Shown: positions 23,583 through 33,241, numbered from the stretch's first letter. The stretch is DNA of 41,383 bases from Clostridia bacterium (GCA_017381035.1 JAFOCW010000012.1:1-41383); one strand, 5' to 3'. Notes: generated from the sequence alone by a model not told the origin. Numbers and translations are program-made.

Positions 23583-25979
23583 CTACTGTTTTACGGCTAA
23601 GACCTCTTTTTTATATTCGGGCACCGCTATATATTCGGGCTCCTTTTCGGTGGGAAAATCGAGCGCACCGCGAACCACGGTTTCAACGTTTTCTGCGGTA
23701 ACGAATTCGATGTTTGAAACGACTGTTTTGTCGAGCTCGGCAAGGTCGGCTTCGTTAGCCTTTGGCACAAATACCGTTTTAACCCCTGCTCTGTATGCCG
23801 CCATAGTTTTTTCTTTAAGGCCGCCTATAGCAAGCACTCGGCCACGAATTGTAACTTCGCCCGTCATTGCAACCTCACGCTTTACGGGGGTGTTTGTAAG
23901 GGCCGAAACAAGTGCGGTTACCATTGTAACACCGGCGCTTGGTCCGTCTTTGGGAACGGCATTTTCGGTAGCGTGAATGTGAATATCGGTATTCTTATAA
24001 AAATCTTGGTCAATGAAGTATTTTGCCGCATTTGCCCTTACGTAAGAAACGGCGGCTTTGGCCGATTCCTTCATAACGTCGCCAAGTGAGCCTGTAAGTT
24101 CGATTTTGCCGCTACCGGGCATTACCGATACTTCCATTTGCATTATTTCGCCGCCCACCGACGTCCAGGCAAGGCCGTTAATAATTCCCACTTCATTTTT
24201 TTCCAAAATTTCTTCGGGTTTATACTTTTTCTTGCCAAGCATTTGCTCTACCGTGGAAGCCGAAATTTTTACATTTTTCTTTTCGCCCGATGCTATTAGC
24301 TTTGCGGTTTTACGGCAAAGGGTTGCAATAGTGCGCTCAAGCTTTCTGACACCTGCTTCACGGGTATAAAAATCAATTAAGCTGTAAATGGCATCGTCTT
24401 GAAGCTTGATTTGTTTGCCGCTGAGGCCGTGATTTTTAACTTCCTTTTTAACAAGGTGATTTTTTGCAATATTGAACTTTTCTTCCCTTGTGTAAGAGTT
24501 GAGTTCAATAACTTCCATTCTGTCGAGCAAGGGGGCAGGAATTGTGGACTGATTATTGGCGGTTGTTATGAATACCGCCTTGCTTAAATCGAACGGCATA
24601 TCTATAAAATGGTCGACAAAGGTGTTGTTCTGCTCTTTATCGAGCACTTCTAAAAGTGCGGCGGCAGGGTCGCCCTTATAGTCGGATGCAAGCTTATCAA
24701 TTTCATCTAACAAAATAAGGGGGTTACTGCTTTTGGCTTCTTTTATGGCATTTATTATTTTACCCGGCATTGCGCCGATATAGGTTTTTCTGTGTCCTCT
24801 GATTTCGGCTTCGTCGTGAATACCGCCAAGGGCAATTCGAACGTAGTTTCTGCCCATGCACTGTGCAATAGATTTTGCTATTGACGTTTTTCCCACACCG
24901 GGTGGGCCTACAAGACAGATTATTTGACCCTTAATATCGGGGTTAAGCATATAAACCGAAAGCTGTTCTATTATGCGTTCCTTAACCTTATCGAGCCCGT
25001 AAAAATCTTTATTTAAGATAGCAACAGATTTTTCGATGCTAAGCTTGTTTTCTGTATACACACCGAAAGGAAGCGAAAGGCAGGTATCGAGGTAGGAACG
25101 GACAACGGTGCCTTCGTGCGAGCCGTTGGGCATTTTTTGAAGCTTTAAAAGCTCGCCGTTCAGCTTTTCTTTAACGTAATCGGGCGCCGAAAGCTTTTCG
25201 ATTTTTGCGGCATATTCTTCGAACTCGTCTTCGGCGGTATCGCCGTAAAGTTCGAAATTAATTGCTTTAATTTGCTCGCGCAGGTAGTATTCACGCTGGT
25301 TATCGTCGATTTGGGTTTTAACCCTTTCGCCAATTTTGCGGTCAATATCAATAATTTCGCCTTCTTTGCTGAGAAGCTCTAAGGCGACCTTGGCTCTGGT
25401 TACGGGGTTTAGCTGTTCAAGCACGAACTGCTTATCGTCGACCGGAACGGGAATGTTAAAGGAGATGAAATCGGCCAGGAAGCCGACGTCATCGTTAGAA
25501 GCAACCGTAGCCGCAATATCGGGGGCAAGTTTTATACCCTTTGATGCGTAATATTCGAATTCACTACGAATTTTTCTTGCCAGAGTTTCAAGGTAGACCT
25601 TGCGGTTTTTAACAAGGGGAATTTCGCACTTTTGAACACGTGCAACAAGGAAACTGCCACTACTATCGAGTTCGACGGTTTTTGCTCTGTAAAGGCCTTC
25701 TACCAAAACCTTAACACTATCGTCCGAAAGCCTTAAGACCTGACAAATTCTGGCCACACAGCCGATGTTATATATTTCTTCGTTCTGCGGCTCTTCGTCG
25801 TAGACGTTTTTTTGCGCAACAAGAAAAATTCTTTGTCCGCTTTCCATTGCCGCATTTAAAGCCTTAATAGATTTTTTTCGGCCAACGTCGAAATGAAGCA
25901 TTACGCCCGGAAAACACACAAGCCCACGAAGCGCTAATGCCGGCATACTTTTTATATTTGCGAAGGTATTATCAAACAT
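23583..25979 (-). CDS. lon: ATP-dependent protease Lon, 798 aa
   Basis: Cytoplasmic AAA+ serine protease that removes misfolded and regulatory proteins. The N-terminal substrate domain (about 1-200) starts PALALRGLVCFPGV. Walker A is GPPGVGKTS (about 360), Walker B ILLDEIDKLA, and the catalytic dyad is Ser in KDGPSAG (about 680) and Lys in GGLKEKTMAA (about 722). Length fits Lon type A. GGAGA precedes the ATG. First gene of the lon-engB-lysA-DUF2156-GNAT set, with its own promoter and no visible CIRCE or CtsR box. Confidence 0.98.
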   Translation of the reverse strand: MFDNTFANIKSMPALALRGLVCFPGVMLHFDVGRKKSIKALNAAMESGQRIFLVAQKNVYDEEPQNEEIYNIGCVARICQVLRLSDDSVKVLVEGLYRAKTVELDSSGSFLVARVQKCEIPLVKNRKVYLETLARKIRSEFEYYASKGIKLAPDIAATVASNDDVGFLADFISFNIPVPVDDKQFVLEQLNPVTRAKVALELLSKEGEIIDIDRKIGERVKTQIDDNQREYYLREQIKAINFELYGDTAEDEFEEYAAKIEKLSAPDYVKEKLNGELLKLQKMPNGSHEGTVVRSYLDTCLSLPFGVYTENKLSIEKSVAILNKDFYGLDKVKERIIEQLSVYMLNPDIKGQIICLVGPPGVGKTSIAKSIAQCMGRNYVRIALGGIHDEAEIRGHRKTYIGAMPGKIINAIKEAKSSNPLILLDEIDKLASDYKGDPAAALLEVLDKEQNNTFVDHFIDMPFDLSKAVFITTANNQSTIPAPLLDRMEVIELNSYTREEKFNIAKNHLVKKEVKNHGLSGKQIKLQDDAIYSLIDFYTREAGVRKLERTIATLCRKTAKLIASGEKKNVKISASTVEQMLGKKKYKPEEILEKNEVGIINGLAWTSVGGEIMQMEVSVMPGSGKIELTGSLGDVMKESAKAAVSYVRANAAKYFIDQDFYKNTDIHIHATENAVPKDGPSAGVTMVTALVSALTNTPVKREVAMTGEVTIRGRVLAIGGLKEKTMAAYRAGVKTVFVPKANEADLAELDKTVVSNIEFVTAENVETVVRGALDFPTEKEPEYIAVPEYKKEVLAVKQ

Positions 25980-26012
25980 TAAAAAATCTCCAAAAATAAT
26001 TAATAATATGTT

Positions 26013-26041
26013 ATTATACTATATAGGCATTAATAATTCAA
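26013..26041 (-). promoter_or_regulatory. Promoter of the lon operon
   Basis: On the minus strand TTGAAT (26036-26041), a 17-base spacer and a perfect TATAAT (26013-26018) precede lon by about 35 bases. Confidence 0.7.
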
Positions 26042-26086
26042 CTTTTTTATGCGCTATAAAATTTCCCAAAAAAGTTTGATTTTGTG

Positions 26087-26115
26087 TTGTAAAGATTTCT
26101 AAATTTTGGTATAAT
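26087..26115 (+). promoter_or_regulatory. Promoter of the 555-aa membrane protein
   Basis: TTGTAA (26087-26092), 17-base spacer and TATAAT (26110-26115). TGG directly before the -10 box makes it an extended -10 promoter. It diverges from the lon promoter. Confidence 0.7.
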
Positions 26116-26145
26116 AATAGTAATCTGATAATGAGGTGAAAAAAT

Positions 26146-27813
26146 TTGTTCAGAAAATATGGTTTATCGGCTATAGTTACCGCCTTTTTAGGTGTTGGCT
26201 ATTACTACTTTGCCCTTCCCGTAATACACATAAAATCGGCATCGTTTTGGGGCTTTTTGCTCTTTTTAGCAATTTGCTATGCCGTTTTGGTTGGTGTTTT
26301 TGCAGGCAGTGAGCTTATAACCCGAATGATTAAGGGTCATAAGCCCATTACAAGCGGCGAGCGCATTGTTCTTAACCCTAAAAAAATTACTTCAAAAAAG
26401 GTTAAATTTGCCGTTCTTTCGGTTATTGCGGTAGCAGTTATTGCAGTAGGTGCAATATTTGTTTCGTCTTCGCAGTTCTTCAATGCAGACAAATACCAAA
26501 AAATGCTTGCCGTTACCGAATCTAACTTTAACGAAGATATTGCCGAGCTTCCCCTTTCGCAAATTCCCGTTGTTGACCGTGATACTGCGGCAAGACTGGG
26601 AAGCCGAAAAATTGGTGAAGTAGTTGAGCTTGTTTCGCAGTTCAACGTTTCGAACTACTATACCCAAATCAATTACCAGAACAAGCCTACACGTGTTTCC
26701 CCACTTGAATATGCCGACATAATCAAGTGGTTTACCAACAAAAGCGAAGGTATTCCCTACTACGTTAAAATTGATATGGCAACACAAGATACCGAACTTG
26801 TCGAGCTTAAAGAAGGTATGAAATACTCCCCGTCCGAGTGCTTTGGCCGCGACCTTGACCGCCACGTTCGTTTTGCATACCCAACAAAAATGGTAGATTC
26901 GGTTTCCTTTGAAATAGACGAACAGGGCAAGCCCTTCTGGATTATTTCCTGCTACGATTTTACCATTGGTTTCCTTGGCGGTTATGATATTACCGGAATT
27001 ATTACGGTAGATGCCATAAGCGGCGATACCGAATACTACAAGGTTGGCGAAGTTCCAAGCTGGATTGACTGTGTTTACAAGGCCGACGTGGTTTTAAATC
27101 AGGCAAATTACTGGGGCACCTACGTTAACGGTTATTGGAACTCCATTATTTCACAGAAAAACGTTGTAAGAACAACCGAAGGCTACAACTACCTTGCCAT
27201 TGACGATGATATTTGGGTTTACACCGGTATTACGTCGGTTGTATCGGACGAATCTAACGTTGGTTTTATTCTTGTAAACCTTAGAACAAAAGAAGCCAAA
27301 ACCTATTCTATAAACGGTGCCGAAGAATATTCGGCAATGGAATCGGCCGAAGGCAAAATTCAGGAAAAGGGCTACAGCGCCACCTTCCCCATACTTGTAA
27401 ACATTGCCGATACTCCGTCTTACTTTATAAGTCTTAAAGACGATGCAGGGCTTGTAAAGGCATACTCATTCGTTTCGGTTTCAAATTACCAGATTGTTGG
27501 TGTTTCAGATACCCTTGCAGGTGCCGAAGCCGAATACAGAAGACTTCTTAAGGAATCGGGCAAGCTTGAAGGCGAAGACGTTCCTACACAAACAGGCGAA
27601 ATAAGCTCGGTAATTACGGGCATTTCCACCGCCGTGCTTGACGGAAACACAGCATATTACATTATGCTTCAGGACAGCGACCAGGTGTTTATTGCCGACG
27701 TAAGACTTAACGATTTACTCCCCTTCGCAAAACCCGGCGACAGCGTTAAAATTTCATACAGCGTGTCTGGCGGCAAGTACCTTGCAAACACCGTTGACAT
27801 TACGGTTTCATAA
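26146..27813 (+). CDS. Membrane protein with large extracytoplasmic domain, unknown function, 555 aa
   Basis: I do not recognise the family. Two hydrophobic helices lie at about 5-25 and 32-58, and a third at about 88-110 after a charged loop (GHKPITSGERI). The remaining 440 residues are soluble and probably outside the cell. They hold repeated beta-strand patterns such as YYVKIDMATQDTELVEL and GIITVDAISGDTEYYKVGEVPSWID, which look like PepSY-type or related beta folds, and a C-terminal block (about 480-555) that resembles a small OB-like barrel. The start is TTG, with GAGGTG seven bases before it. It is monocistronic, between lon and the inverted-repeat element. A cell-envelope role is inferred from topology only. 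Confidence 0.7.
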   Translation: MFRKYGLSAIVTAFLGVGYYYFALPVIHIKSASFWGFLLFLAICYAVLVGVFAGSELITRMIKGHKPITSGERIVLNPKKITSKKVKFAVLSVIAVAVIAVGAIFVSSSQFFNADKYQKMLAVTESNFNEDIAELPLSQIPVVDRDTAARLGSRKIGEVVELVSQFNVSNYYTQINYQNKPTRVSPLEYADIIKWFTNKSEGIPYYVKIDMATQDTELVELKEGMKYSPSECFGRDLDRHVRFAYPTKMVDSVSFEIDEQGKPFWIISCYDFTIGFLGGYDITGIITVDAISGDTEYYKVGEVPSWIDCVYKADVVLNQANYWGTYVNGYWNSIISQKNVVRTTEGYNYLAIDDDIWVYTGITSVVSDESNVGFILVNLRTKEAKTYSINGAEEYSAMESAEGKIQEKGYSATFPILVNIADTPSYFISLKDDAGLVKAYSFVSVSNYQIVGVSDTLAGAEAEYRRLLKESGKLEGEDVPTQTGEISSVITGISTAVLDGNTAYYIMLQDSDQVFIADVRLNDLLPFAKPGDSVKISYSVSGGKYLANTVDITVS

Positions 27814-27828
27814 CTTAATACAAATTAA

Positions 27829-28137
27829 AAGAACCTTCCGAAAGGGACACACTCCACAGGGCAATGTCGCTTAAAAATGTGAAATTTTTGCGGTATTATG
27901 TGTTAAAAAGCCACGGCACGCGTCAGCGTTGCCGTGGCTTTTCGTCTTTACTACCACTAAAAATTTTCATTTTTAAGTGCTTCGCAGTTTTGTAATTTTA
28001 AAATTTATATCCGAGACGAAGCCGAAAAATGCAGGAATACTGACGTATTTCAAGGCTTTTCGGCAAGTCTTCGGATTAAATTTGTTTTCCAAAACCGATA
28101 CTGCTCTATGAAGTGTGTCCCAAGAAGGTTCTTTTTT
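27829..28137. mobile_element. MITE-like inverted-repeat element with nested hairpins
   Basis: The ends mirror each other: AAAAGAACCTTC, then GGGACACACT, near 27829-27860 on the left, and their reverse complement at 28108-28137 on the right. Counting from GGGACACAC inward, about 23 of 29 bases match. Inside are a strong hairpin with AAAAGCCACGGCA / TGCCGTGGCTTTT (27906-27942) and a long imperfect hairpin (28011-28075), both with a GTCA-type loop. AT-rich inner arms around CTTAAAAATG also mirror. There is no reading frame, so it would need a transposase elsewhere. It fills the 326 bases between two convergent genes and ends one or two bases before the giant surface-protein stop, so its hairpins probably also terminate both transcripts. 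Confidence 0.6.
27906..27942. terminator. Strong hairpin inside the inverted-repeat element
   Basis: A 13-bp perfect stem (AAAAGCCACGGCA and complement) with a CGC / GCG inner extension and GTCA loop is flanked by A's on the left and T's on the right. It can serve as a terminator for the plus-strand 555-aa gene and for the minus-strand surface-protein gene. Confidence 0.6.
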
Positions 28138-28139
28138 TA

Positions 28140-31100
28140 TTATGAAATCCATGCGCCGGAGTCGGCGAATAAATACCAGTTGCCGCCAAGGTATTGCCAG
28201 CCGGTAAGCATATTGCCGCCGTCGGCGAAATAGTACCAGGTGCCGCCAAGAAGCAGCCAGCCGGTTACCATATTACCGCCTTCGGCCATATAGTACCAAG
28301 TGCCACCGAGGTTTAACCAACCCGTAGCCATATTTCCGCCGTCGTGGAAGTAGTACCAGAAGTTGCCTATACGCTGCCAACCGGTTACCATGTTACCGCC
28401 GTCGGCAAGGAAGTACCAGGTACCGCCAAGGTTCAACCAACCCGTAGCCATGTTTCCGCCGTCGTGGAAGTAGTACCAGAAGTTGCCTATATGCTGCCAA
28501 CCGGTTACCATATTACCACCTTCGGCAAGGAAGTACCAAGTGCCGCCAAGGTTTAACCAACCTGTCTGCATTATACCGTCAGTGTTAAAGTAGTACCAGA
28601 AGTTGCCAATAAACTGCCAACCGGTAGCCTTTTCGCCGCCAGCGTAGTAAAGCCAGTTTGCGCCGTCTAAATACCAACCGGTATAGGTTATTTCACGTAC
28701 ATCTTCACACACGTTACAGTCGGGGTCTATATCGCTATCGTAAGAATGTTCGCCCGTTGCGGGAATAACCGTATTTTCGTTTTGAACTGCATTACAAACG
28801 GTACACTCTTGGTGTTTCTTACCGTCTTTACCGCAAGTGTTTTCTTCGTCGATTACCCATTCGTAATCGTGAATAATTTCACGAACATTGCCGCAACCTT
28901 CTACATTACAAATAGTATCACAAGCGTTTGTGTATACGTGGTCGGGTACGTTGCGAATTTGTTTGCACACGTTACATTCGGCATCACAAGCGTGTGAATA
29001 ACTATGTTCGTTTGTTGCAGGAATTACGGTGTTTTCGTTTCGGGTTTCTCCACACACTGAACATTCTTCATGCTTTTTACCGTCTACACCACAGTTGTTA
29101 TCTTTGTCGGTTACCCATTCGTAATCGTGGGTAATTTCACGAACAAAACCGCAGCCTTCTACGTTACAAGTTGTATCGCAAGAGTTTGTATAAATGTGGT
29201 CGGGTACGTTGCGAATTTGTTTGCACACGTTACATTCGGCATCGCAAGCGTGGTCGTATGTATGTTCGCCCGTTGCGGGAATAACCGTATTTTCGTTTCG
29301 AACTGCATCACAAACGGTACATTCTTCATGTTTGTAGCCGTCTACACCGCAAGTGTTTTCTTCGTCTATTACCCATTCGTAATTGTGGGTAATTTCACGT
29401 ACATTGCCGCAACCTTCTACGTTACAAATAGTATCACAATCGTTTGTGTAAACGTGGTCGGGTACGTTGCGAATTTGTTTGCATACATTACATTCTGCAT
29501 CGCAAGCGTGGTCGTAGGTGTGTTCGCCCGTTGCGGGAATTATTGTGTTTTCGTTGCGAACTGCATTACAAACGGTACACTCTTCGTGCTTCTTGCCGTC
29601 TTTACCGCAAGTGTTTTCTTCGTCTATTACCCATTCGTAATCGTGGGTAATTTCACGAACATTGCCGCAACCTTCTACGTTACAAATAGTATCACAAGCA
29701 TTTGTATAAACGTGGTCGGGTACGTTGCGAATTTGTTTGCATACATTACATTCGGCATCGCAAGCGTGGTCGTAGGTGTGTTCTCCCGTTGCAGGAATTA
29801 CGGTGTTTTCATTGCGAACTGCATCACAAACGGTACATTCTTCATGCTTTTTGCCGTCTACACCACAGTTATTTTCTGTGTCGATTACCCATTCGTAATT
29901 GTGTGGTTCAACTATGCGTGTATATTCACAACCTTCTACATTACACTCTGCATCGCAAGCGTTGCTGTAGGTATGGTTATGTGCTACAACCTTTAACGCT
30001 TCACTTGGCTCGCTTGCGTTGGTAGTGTCGGTTTTTGCGTATCTTTGATAAAAGTTATATTCTTTACCCGTCTCAAGATTATCAAATATAGGACTATCTT
30101 GCCAAGTAATTCCGTCAAGGCTGTATTCACCGTTAGTAATGGAATTTAATATAACAGTATTTTCATTGACACTTTGTAGTGTTGGTGCGCCAGGAGAAGA
30201 AACACTATTACGAATAACCTCTCCGTTCAAATCGCACGCTGTACAGTGTTTTGTTTTTGCCCCATTGCAAGAACCACACGTTACCGAATATGTTCCTTTT
30301 CCCGCACAAGCTGTGCAGTTTCTCCATTCTTTTATTCCACCGCCAACACACCTTGAACAATCGTATACAGAGGTTCTATTATTCTTACATCTGGGACACG
30401 CAGCCAGCGGCGGCGCGCCATAGCCGCAGTACTCACAAATAAACCCATATCCACTACAATTTGAGCAAGTGCTCACTAATACATTCGAACCACCTTGCCC
30501 TTTACAGCTTCCACACGTATAAGATACTTTGCCGGTTGCATAACAGGTAGAACAATTTATCTTATTATCTCCTCCACATGTTGTGCAACGTTTATTCCAT
30601 TGCGCATATAAAACTATATTATTATTCAAACATAATAAACCACCCGGCTTATACACAACCTCACCATTTTTAGAGATTGCCCAGCCTGCAAAATTGTAAC
30701 CGCTTTTAATAGGAGTTATTGACGGTAAAGTTATAGATTGATTCGGAATAACCTTGATTGAAGATACTGCTGTACCACCGTTTGAATTAAATTGAACCAA
30801 AATAAAAGCTTGACCACAAATATCACATTCGGTGTCGTTTTCATTACCAAATGTGTGCTGCCCTGTGGCATAAATAATTGTATTTATATTCTTTTTGATA
30901 TGACAAAGTGTACATTCCTGATGTTTAACACCATCTTCGCCACAAGTGTTTTGTTTATCTATTATCCATTCGTAATTATGTGGTGCTGTACGCACATATT
31001 CACACACATCACAAATAGTATCGCAAACATTTGTGTAAACATGGTTTCCCGTTGCAGGAATTACTGTGTTTTCATTTCTGGTTTTGTGGCAAACTGAACA

Positions 31101-33146
31101 TTCTTCGTGCTTTTTACCGTCTTTACCACAGGTGTTTTCTTGTTCGGTTACCCATTTAAAACTGTGGTTTCCGGTTGCGGGAATTACAGTTTTTGCATTT
31201 ATAATATCGTGGCACAGAGTGCATTCTTGATGTTTAATACCATCTACGCCACAAGTGTTTTGTTTATCTATTACCCATTCGTAATTATGTGGTGCTGTAC
31301 GCACATATTCACACACATTGCAAACAGAATCACAAACATTTGTATAAACATGATTGCCCGTTGCAGGTATTACTGTGTTTTCATTTCTGATGTCGTGGCA
31401 CACTGAACATTCTTCGTGCTTTTTACCGTCTTTTCCGCAGGTGTTTTCTTGGTCGGTTACCCATTCAAAACTGTGGTTGCCGGTTGCGGGAATTACGGTA
31501 TTCTCATTCTGTTTTTTATAACAAACAGAACACTCCTGATACTTGATACCTGTTTCTTTACAAGTGGCAGGCAATTGAACAACCCATTGATACTTGTGAG
31601 TAATTGTTCTAATATTTCCACATTTATTGCAAGTGGCGTCGCAACTGTTACTATATACATGTTCTGCTCCTACCGGGCAGGAATTGTAGTGCCATGTTGC
31701 ATTTAGTATGTTGTCATTTTCTTCGGAAAGCGCAATAAAAGCTTTGTCTGTGCTGCTTCCAAGATACCACACTTTATTTAAGGCATCACAGCCATAAAAC
31801 GCCCGCTTCCCAATGCTAGTTAAAGTTTTTGGAATTGTTATTTCTGTTAAAGCCGAACACAGAAGAAATGCGCTGTCACCTATGCTGGTTACGCCATTTG
31901 GAAGTATTACTTTTGTTAAAGATATACAATCATAAAATGCATAGTTTCCAATGGTTGTAACACTGCCAGGTATAGTAATATCAGTTAGGTTTTCACATAA
32001 ATAAAACGTGTTTTCATCTATCTTTGTAATACTATCGGGAAGAACGATATTAGTAAGTCCGCTACACTGGTAAAACGCTCCGTAGCCAACCTTTGTAACG
32101 CTATTAGGGATGTTAACATTGTCTAACTTCTCACAACCAAAAAAAGCATACCTTTCAATGCCGGTTACGCTTTGAGAAAATATAACTCTGGCTAAATTGC
32201 TACACCAGCTAAATGCGCTGTACCCAACACTTAAAACGCCTTCAGGAATAGTATACCTTGTTATTGCGCCGGGCGCACTAAGTAATGTCGTTTTGTTTTT
32301 ATCATATAACACGCCAAAATCATCACTACTGTAATTGGGGTTTTCTTCATCAACTTGAATAGCAAGAAGATTACTGCTTTTTTCAAAGGATGCTTGTTCA
32401 ATAACGGTTACACTGCTTGGAATTGTTACGCTGGTTAAAGCTTGGCAATCATCAAAGGCCGCTCCACTTATACGAGTTACACCCTGCGGCACATAATAAT
32501 CACCGGCTCTTCCTTTAGGATATATAAGGAGTGTTGTTCCGTTTTTATTATAAACTACTCCATCAACCGAACTGTAATTAGCATTATTTGAAGCTACTGT
32601 AATACTAATTAAGCTAGTACAACCATCAAATGCAGATGCAGGCAGACTGGTAACATTGGGTTGAATAAAAATGCTTTTTATGCTTGTACAGTCTTCGAAA
32701 GCACCTGAACCTATGGACGTAACAGCAGTTGGCATAGTAAAACCGGTCAAACCTGTGCATCCGGAAAACGCATAACTTCCTATACTGGTAAGGTTGCTTT
32801 CGGCCAAGTCTGAAAACTTAATTTTGGTTATGGAACTACAACGCGAAAACGCATAGCTTCCAATGGTTCTAACACCGTTTGGAATGGTAACGCTTGTAAG
32901 TTTAGAACAAAACGAAAAGGCACTATCTCCAATAGCGACAACCTTGTATCCACCAAGATAATATGGTATAGTTATATCTCCACTTGAATACGTCGAGTTA
33001 TAATCTGTTATTGTGGCTTCGCCGTTTGACACGGTATAAGTGTAATAACCGTCAGTCAATGCGCTTGCCGTAATGGAAAACAAGCCTGTTGGTATTATTG
33101 AAACAAGCATTGCAAAGGTTAAAATTGCCGATAATACTTTTTTCAT
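28140..33146 (-). CDS. Giant BspA-like surface protein with Cys-rich repeats and cell-wall-binding repeats, 1668 aa
   Basis: A signal peptide (1-29, ending ITASA) is followed by leucine-rich LRR_5/BspA-type repeats to about 480 (units like ITIPGSVTTIGNYAFYDC). Next are Cys-rich repeats (about 489-775), an InlB-type repeat (about 780-848), and a block of CxxC and CxxCxGxG motifs like the DnaJ zinc finger (about 850-975; CGSCKGQG, CSNCSGYG, CTACAGKG). An FN3-like stretch (about 979-1058) precedes five more Cys-rich repeats of 86 residues (about 1059-1485) and nine cell-wall-binding repeats of 20 residues (1489-1667; GWLNLGGTWYF, GGNMVTGW). The ATG at 33146 follows AAGGAG; an in-frame ATG ten codons earlier lacks a site. 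Likely an adhesin or ligand-binding surface protein held by wall-polymer binding. Confidence 0.9.
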   Translation of the reverse strand: MKKVLSAILTFAMLVSIIPTGLFSITASALTDGYYTYTVSNGEATITDYNSTYSSGDITIPYYLGGYKVVAIGDSAFSFCSKLTSVTIPNGVRTIGSYAFSRCSSITKIKFSDLAESNLTSIGSYAFSGCTGLTGFTMPTAVTSIGSGAFEDCTSIKSIFIQPNVTSLPASAFDGCTSLISITVASNNANYSSVDGVVYNKNGTTLLIYPKGRAGDYYVPQGVTRISGAAFDDCQALTSVTIPSSVTVIEQASFEKSSNLLAIQVDEENPNYSSDDFGVLYDKNKTTLLSAPGAITRYTIPEGVLSVGYSAFSWCSNLARVIFSQSVTGIERYAFFGCEKLDNVNIPNSVTKVGYGAFYQCSGLTNIVLPDSITKIDENTFYLCENLTDITIPGSVTTIGNYAFYDCISLTKVILPNGVTSIGDSAFLLCSALTEITIPKTLTSIGKRAFYGCDALNKVWYLGSSTDKAFIALSEENDNILNATWHYNSCPVGAEHVYSNSCDATCNKCGNIRTITHKYQWVVQLPATCKETGIKYQECSVCYKKQNENTVIPATGNHSFEWVTDQENTCGKDGKKHEECSVCHDIRNENTVIPATGNHVYTNVCDSVCNVCEYVRTAPHNYEWVIDKQNTCGVDGIKHQECTLCHDIINAKTVIPATGNHSFKWVTEQENTCGKDGKKHEECSVCHKTRNENTVIPATGNHVYTNVCDTICDVCEYVRTAPHNYEWIIDKQNTCGEDGVKHQECTLCHIKKNINTIIYATGQHTFGNENDTECDICGQAFILVQFNSNGGTAVSSIKVIPNQSITLPSITPIKSGYNFAGWAISKNGEVVYKPGGLLCLNNNIVLYAQWNKRCTTCGGDNKINCSTCYATGKVSYTCGSCKGQGGSNVLVSTCSNCSGYGFICEYCGYGAPPLAACPRCKNNRTSVYDCSRCVGGGIKEWRNCTACAGKGTYSVTCGSCNGAKTKHCTACDLNGEVIRNSVSSPGAPTLQSVNENTVILNSITNGEYSLDGITWQDSPIFDNLETGKEYNFYQRYAKTDTTNASEPSEALKVVAHNHTYSNACDAECNVEGCEYTRIVEPHNYEWVIDTENNCGVDGKKHEECTVCDAVRNENTVIPATGEHTYDHACDAECNVCKQIRNVPDHVYTNACDTICNVEGCGNVREITHDYEWVIDEENTCGKDGKKHEECTVCNAVRNENTIIPATGEHTYDHACDAECNVCKQIRNVPDHVYTNDCDTICNVEGCGNVREITHNYEWVIDEENTCGVDGYKHEECTVCDAVRNENTVIPATGEHTYDHACDAECNVCKQIRNVPDHIYTNSCDTTCNVEGCGFVREITHDYEWVTDKDNNCGVDGKKHEECSVCGETRNENTVIPATNEHSYSHACDAECNVCKQIRNVPDHVYTNACDTICNVEGCGNVREIIHDYEWVIDEENTCGKDGKKHQECTVCNAVQNENTVIPATGEHSYDSDIDPDCNVCEDVREITYTGWYLDGANWLYYAGGEKATGWQFIGNFWYYFNTDGIMQTGWLNLGGTWYFLAEGGNMVTGWQHIGNFWYYFHDGGNMATGWLNLGGTWYFLADGGNMVTGWQRIGNFWYYFHDGGNMATGWLNLGGTWYYMAEGGNMVTGWLLLGGTWYYFADGGNMLTGWQYLGGNWYLFADSGAWIS
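28143..28680 (-). repeat. 60-bp coding repeats (cell-wall-binding modules)
   Basis: Nine units of about 20 codons. Two unit types (GGTWYF... and GNFWYYF...) alternate for much of the run, giving a 120-bp period. Neighbouring copies are nearly identical in DNA, a sign of recent duplication or gene conversion. Confidence 0.85.
28741..29900 (-). repeat. 258-bp tandem coding repeats (Cys-rich modules)
   Basis: Units begin about 28748, 29006, 29264, 29522 and 29780, giving a constant 258-base period (86 codons). Copies differ mainly by synonymous changes. Each holds the sequence CDAECNVCKQIRNVPDH and a CDT.CNVEGCG segment. The right-most copy is partial and diverged. Confidence 0.85.
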
Positions 33147-33195
33147 TTTAAAACTCCTTCTATAAGGCATTAACAATACTAAATATATATATTTT

Positions 33196-33224
33196 AGATT
33201 AGCACATTAAATATAATATTGCAA
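33196..33224 (-). promoter_or_regulatory. Weak promoter candidate of the surface-protein gene
   Basis: On the minus strand TTGCAA (33219-33224), a 17-base spacer and TAATCT (33196-33201) occur. The -10 box is poor; the region is AT-rich and other boxes are possible. Confidence 0.3.
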
Positions 33225-33241
33225 GGAAAATAAAGATAACA

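Noticed and set aside
28143..28680. CRISPR-like regular repeats
   Set aside because: They are in-frame coding repeats of the cell-wall-binding type.
29070..29996. Long plus-strand open frame of 308 codons opposite the surface-protein gene
   Set aside because: It is the antisense of the 258-bp coding repeats; the repeated sequence keeps it open. It has no ribosome site and gives a low-complexity product.
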